Shown piece after piece: positions 60,754 through 64,000 of a stretch of DNA of 64,000 bases. Both the position numbers and the translations under genes were made by a program. The notes beneath the pieces were generated by a model, which ran no database searches, was not told the origin of the DNA, and saw only the letters and a program-made list of their open reading frames with translations. The DNA comes from Pseudomonas frederiksbergensis (GTDB taxonomy: Bacteria > Pseudomonadota > Gammaproteobacteria > Pseudomonadales > Pseudomonadaceae): NCBI RefSeq assembly GCF_001952935.1, contig NZ_CP018319.1, forward strand, positions 1,911,501 to 1,975,500. The letters are read 5' to 3'. The stretch's first letter is position 1; each line of letters opens with the position of its first letter.

Positions 60754-62022
60754 TTAGCCGTTGAACACGTCATCCACGCTTTTCAGCGGGTAGTTCTTCG
60801 GATACGGCAGGGTCGCTACGCCGGTCTCGATCGCAGCCTTGGCCACCGCATCGGAGATCACGGTGATCAGACGGGCATCCATTGGTTTCGGAATGATGTA
60901 CTCGCGACCGAATTCCAGTTTGATGCCGCCGTAGGCGTCGCACACTTCCTGAGGAACCGGCAGCTTGGCCAGTTCACGCAGAGCGTTGGCCGCAGCCACT
61001 TTCATTTCTTCGTTGATGCGCTTGGCGCGAACGTCCAGGGCACCGCGGAAGATGAACGGGAAGCCCAGTACGTTGTTGACCTGGTTCGGGTAGTCCGAAC
61101 GGCCGGTCGCCATGATCACGTCGTCACGGGTGGCGTGAGCCAGCTCCGGGGCGATTTCCGGATCAGGGTTGGAGCACGCGAACACGATCGGGTTGGCCGC
61201 CATGGATTTCAGGCCTTCAGCGCTCAGCAGGTTCGGGCCGGACAGGCCAACGAACACGTCCGCGCCTTTCAGGGCATCGGCCAGCGTGCGTTTTTCAGTC
61301 GAGTGAGCGAAAACAGCCTTGTACTGGTTCAGGTCGTCACGGCCGGAGTGGATCACGCCGGTACGGTCAACCATGAAGATGTTTTCGATGTTGGCACCCA
61401 TGCTCACCAGCAGTTTCATGCAGGAGATGGCGGCAGCACCGGCGCCCAGGCAGACGATCTTGGCGTCGGCGAGGGTTTTGCCAGCGATTTCCAGGGCGTT
61501 GATCATGCCGGCCGCAGTAACGATCGCGGTGCCGTGCTGGTCATCGTGGAATACCGGAATGTCGCACTGCTCGATCAGAGCACGTTCGATCTCAAAGCAC
61601 TCAGGTGCCTTGATGTCTTCCAGGTTGATGCCACCGAAGGTGATGGAGATGCGCTTGACGGTGTCGATGAAGGCTTGCGGGCTTTCGGAGTCGACTTCGA
61701 TGTCGAAAACGTCGATGCCGGCGAAGCGCTTGAACAGCACGCCTTTACCTTCCATGACTGGCTTGGAAGCCAATGGGCCAAGGTTACCCAGGCCGAGAAT
61801 TGCGGTGCCATCGGAAATGACTGCAACCAGGTTGCCTTTGCCGGTGTATTTGTAGGCCAGTTCAGGATCGCGGGCGATTTCGCGTACTGGTTCGGCTACG
61901 CCGGGGCTGTAGGCCAGCGACAGGTCGCGGGCGGTAGCGGTGGCCTTGGTGAGCTCGACACTCAGCTTCCCTGGACGGGGATGGGCGTGATATTCGAGAG
62001 CGGCAGTTTTCAGATCAGACAT
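60754..62022 (-). CDS. maeB: Malic enzyme, short NADP/NAD-dependent form
   Basis: The 422-residue enzyme decarboxylates malate oxidatively to pyruvate. [13 protein letters not shown] and [16 protein letters not shown] are malic enzyme motifs, DDQHGTAIV binds metal, and [16 protein letters not shown] is the nucleotide fold. It lacks the C-terminal phosphotransacetylase-like domain of the 760-residue E. coli MaeB, so the symbol applies by similarity of the catalytic part only. The ATG at 62022 is chosen because the family start [12 protein letters not shown] is there. Confidence 0.93.
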   Translation of the reverse strand: MSDLKTAALEYHAHPRPGKLSVELTKATATARDLSLAYSPGVAEPVREIARDPELAYKYTGKGNLVAVISDGTAILGLGNLGPLASKPVMEGKGVLFKRFAGIDVFDIEVDSESPQAFIDTVKRISITFGGINLEDIKAPECFEIERALIEQCDIPVFHDDQHGTAIVTAAGMINALEIAGKTLADAKIVCLGAGAAAISCMKLLVSMGANIENIFMVDRTGVIHSGRDDLNQYKAVFAHSTEKRTLADALKGADVFVGLSGPNLLSAEGLKSMAANPIVFACSNPDPEIAPELAHATRDDVIMATGRSDYPNQVNNVLGFPFIFRGALDVRAKRINEEMKVAAANALRELAKLPVPQEVCDAYGGIKLEFGREYIIPKPMDARLITVISDAVAKAAIETGVATLPYPKNYPLKSVDDVFNG

Positions 62023-62205
62023 AGGGGCATTCCGCTTTTTACTGTTGGACAGACGGACCGCCGAGGATACTCGCCTCGCAAAGTCCTCACAAGACTGACC
62101 AGTCACCCCTGTCAAGCGCCCGGCCCTACGACTTTGGACCAAGAGCCGCGGAACACAAGGGATTGACTGTTCACAATCGACAGAAAAAATGTCTACAATT
62201 TTTTA

Positions 62206-63006
62206 TCACTGCGCCAGTTGAAGCATCGCCGGGTCGGTCAAGGGCAAAAGCCAGCGCGCCTGCCCTTCTTTCAGTCCGCCACGCCGCGAGCGATCCAGCA
62301 CCCAACCACGGGCCTCGATCTGCCTGCCTTTCAGCCGCTCGAGATTCGCCACATCGAACTGCCCCAGCAAATTGGGTGCAACGCGCAATACAACCGAATC
62401 CTGCAACTCGATCCAAACCCCGCCGCGATTGCGCTGAACCTTGCTCACACGGCCGCTGAGCACAGCGAAACCGGACGTGTTGATCTGCTCCGCTTTCAGC
62501 ACAGGGGATTGACGCCACAACCCGAGCCCGGCCCGACGGGCACTGTGTTCCGCCGCTTGCTGGCAGTCGACCAAATCGACATTCGGCGCGACCGCCACCA
62601 GGAAACCGAGCCCTTCAGCAAGCATCTGCGCTTCAAGGTTGGCGCCATCGGCGCCGTAGACATGGGCCAAGGTGCGGCCGTAATGGTCTTTGCTTTCTTT
62701 ACCGGGCAGCAAACCGACTCGGCCATCACTGGCAGCCACCAGCGCTTCCAGGCGTTGGCGTGCCGCCACGGCGAACGGCTCGTCGGAGCGGCCTTTCTTG
62801 CCCAGCTCCGGCGTATTCAAACCGATCATGCGCACGCTGCGGCCATCGCTCAGGCGTAGCGTGTCACCATCCACCACCCGTTGCACCACAACGGATGACA
62901 GCCCGCTCGGCGCCGGGCAGAAGGCCTGGGCACCGGAAAGCCAAATCGCAGACACAAAAAAGGCGCCCGCGAGGGACGCCTTTTTCATCAGCAAGGTAAA
63001 GCCCAT
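62206..63006 (-). CDS. Secreted thermonuclease-family (SNase) protein
   Basis: A 266-residue protein (260 from the internal ATG at 62988). A signal peptide, ASLAGAFFVSAIWLSGAQA, is followed by a staphylococcal nuclease-like domain: VVDGDTLRL, RMIGLNTPELG (active-site Arg and Asp region) and KDHYGRTLAHVY. A C-terminal domain of about 100 residues (SGRVSKVQRNRGGVWIELQD) resembles an OB-fold. It probably cuts extracellular or periplasmic nucleic acid. Neither start has a strong ribosome binding site. It is 14 bases downstream of rpmE. Confidence 0.8.
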   Translation of the reverse strand: MGFTLLMKKASLAGAFFVSAIWLSGAQAFCPAPSGLSSVVVQRVVDGDTLRLSDGRSVRMIGLNTPELGKKGRSDEPFAVAARQRLEALVAASDGRVGLLPGKESKDHYGRTLAHVYGADGANLEAQMLAEGLGFLVAVAPNVDLVDCQQAAEHSARRAGLGLWRQSPVLKAEQINTSGFAVLSGRVSKVQRNRGGVWIELQDSVVLRVAPNLLGQFDVANLERLKGRQIEARGWVLDRSRRGGLKEGQARWLLPLTDPAMLQLAQ

Positions 63007-63020
63007 GGGGCTTTGTAACC

Positions 63021-63251
63021 TTACTCTGCTGCAGCAGCAGGTTTCTTGCCGAAAGCACCGAAACGGTCTGCGAAACGCTGTACACGGCCGCCAGTATCCA
63101 GAGTCTTCTGCTTACCGGTGTAGAACGGGTGGCACTCGTTGCATACGTCAGTACCCAGTGGCTTGCACAGGTTCGAACGAGTTTCGAACTTGTTGCCGCA
63201 GCTGCAAGTTACTTCGATGGTTTCGTACGCTGGATGGATATCGGCTTTCAT
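63021..63251 (-). CDS. rpmE: 50S ribosomal protein L31, zinc-binding form
   Basis: A 76-residue ribosomal protein. Cys16, Cys18, Cys37 and Cys40 (CSCG…CNEC) form the zinc site of the C+ type, with [13 protein letters not shown] at the start and a [14 protein letters not shown] tail. A GAGG precedes the ATG. The Ala-rich end (PAAAAE) is normal. Confidence 0.97.
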   Translation of the reverse strand: MKADIHPAYETIEVTCSCGNKFETRSNLCKPLGTDVCNECHPFYTGKQKTLDTGGRVQRFADRFGAFGKKPAAAAE

Positions 63252-63553
63252 GGTGTATTCCTCAGGCTAGTGTGCCGCCACTCAACACTATTGTTGAATA
63301 CCGCACATAATTAGGCCGCGGATTCTACCAGACCTTCGCGATCACGCAAGCTGTCCCTTACACCGACCGTCTGCTAGGCTCGCGCCCCAAATGCTGATCA
63401 TCTGCACGCAGACCTGTGGGAGCGGGCTTGCTCGCGAAAGCGTCCTGACAGTCAATGAAGATGCCGACTTTATAGGCCTCTTCGCGGGCAAGCCCGCTCC
63501 CACAGGGATTGCGCTCAGCCTTTCTTACTGCCCGCTCAGAGAGAATCCCCCGC
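63252..63553. other. rpmE/priA divergent intergenic region
   Basis: No gene was seen in these 302 bases. The region holds the rpmE leader on the minus side and a REPIN (63413-63506) close to the priA start. Confidence 0.6.
63413..63506. repeat. REPIN upstream of priA
   Basis: Arms CCTGTGGGAGCGGGCTTGCT and its complement are separated by about 45 bases. It ends 47 bases before the priA start codon, an unusual position in front of, rather than behind, a gene. Confidence 0.9.
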
Positions 63554-64000
63554 GTGCCCGACGCCATTTTGCGCCTCGCCCTGCCTTCGCCGCTGCGCCG
63601 TCTGTTCGATTACCGTGCCCCGGCCGGAGTCCTGCGTGCCCAGTTGCAACCTGGCATGCGCCTGCGGGTGCCGTTCGGCCGACGGGAGATGATCGGGATT
63701 CTGGTGGAGGTCACCGACACCAGTGAAGTGCCGGTAGAAAAGCTCAAGCCGGCCCTGGCCCTGCTCGATGCCACACCGCCCCTGCCGCCAGCGCTGTTCA
63801 AGCTGTGCCTGTGGACGTCTCAGTATTACCAGCACAGCCTCGGCGACACTTTGAGCTGGGCGCTGCCGGTGTTGCTGCGTCAGGGGGAACTGGCCGAAGC
63901 ACGGCAGGAACGCTTCTGGTCCGCCGCACCCGGCGCCAGCCTCGATGATCCGCGCATCGCTCGCGCCCCGCGTCAACGTGAGGCCCTGGCGACCCTGGCC
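63554..64000 (+). CDS. priA: Primosomal protein N' / replication restart helicase, partial
   Basis: The first 149 residues of PriA, running off the right edge. PDAILRLALPSPLRRLFDY and GMRLRVPFGRREMIGILVEV belong to the N-terminal 3'-DNA-binding domain; the helicase motifs lie outside the window. PriA reloads the replisome at stalled forks. The start is GTG at 63554, with GAGAG upstream. Its place after rpmE is conserved in Pseudomonas. Confidence 0.93.
   Translation, partial: MPDAILRLALPSPLRRLFDYRAPAGVLRAQLQPGMRLRVPFGRREMIGILVEVTDTSEVPVEKLKPALALLDATPPLPPALFKLCLWTSQYYQHSLGDTLSWALPVLLRQGELAEARQERFWSAAPGASLDDPRIARAPRQREALATLA

Noticed and set aside
62180..62205. TGTCTACAATTTTT motif upstream of the malic enzyme gene, resembling a GntR-type half site
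   Set aside because: Only one half site is convincing; no symmetric partner and no regulator nearby.

Overview
The window looks like a chromosomal segment of a fluorescent-group Pseudomonas. It is GC-rich, densely packed, and sprinkled with paired REP palindromes (REPINs) of the GTGGGAGCGGGC…/GTGGCGAGGGG type typical of that group. The gene order putA / acyl-CoA dehydrogenase / K+-H+ antiporter / mscK / selO / trxC / parA / hemE / gltDB / damX-like / aroBK / pilQPONM / ponA / malic enzyme / nuclease / rpmE / priA is close to a block I recall from P. aeruginosa. No rRNA, tRNA, CRISPR array, insertion sequence or phage gene was seen.

Layout. (1) 1-4.5 kb: trifunctional proline catabolic regulator/enzyme PutA, preceded by an array of GTTGCA operators. 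(2) 4.6-11.2 kb: an acyl-CoA dehydrogenase, then two chemoreceptor genes flanking a zapA-like/zapB-like pair; the second receptor has a sigma-28 type promoter. (3) 11.3-19.8 kb: envelope and stress functions (antiporter NhaP2, channel MscK, SelO AMPylator, TrxC, ParA-like ATPase) plus a truncated HigA-like antitoxin fragment. (4) 20.0-38.5 kb: a complete aryl polyene (APE) cluster of 19 genes. It runs in one direction with almost every junction overlapping by 1-25 nt, from one clear sigma-70-like promoter with an inverted repeat just upstream. (5) 38.6-42 kb: a small DUF6124-type gene with a long structured leader, and a divergent LysR/MFS pair. (6) 42-49.6 kb: hemE and glutamate synthase (gltD, gltB), all on the minus strand. 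(7) 49.6-58 kb: SPOR/AAA protein, aroB, aroK and the type IV pilus assembly operon pilMNOPQ, minus strand. (8) 58-64 kb: divergent PBP1a, then malic enzyme, secreted nuclease, ribosomal protein L31, and the start of priA, which runs off the right edge.

The APE cluster is the main accessory system. An aromatic amino-acid lyase probably makes the aryl starter acid. ApeH (here fused to the ApeI dehydratase) loads it on an ACP. ApeO/ApeC, ApeR, ApeQ and ApeP/ApeI build the polyene. ApeD, a GT2 enzyme and an HtrB-like acyltransferase probably attach it to a lipid/sugar anchor, and ApeK/L/M/N handle release and export. Beyond the core, this copy has a flavoprotein with halogenase-like residues, a SAM methyltransferase and a CPA2-type antiporter-like membrane protein. 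REPINs sit inside three gene junctions of the operon; in two of them the reading frame of an exported protein runs through the REPIN.
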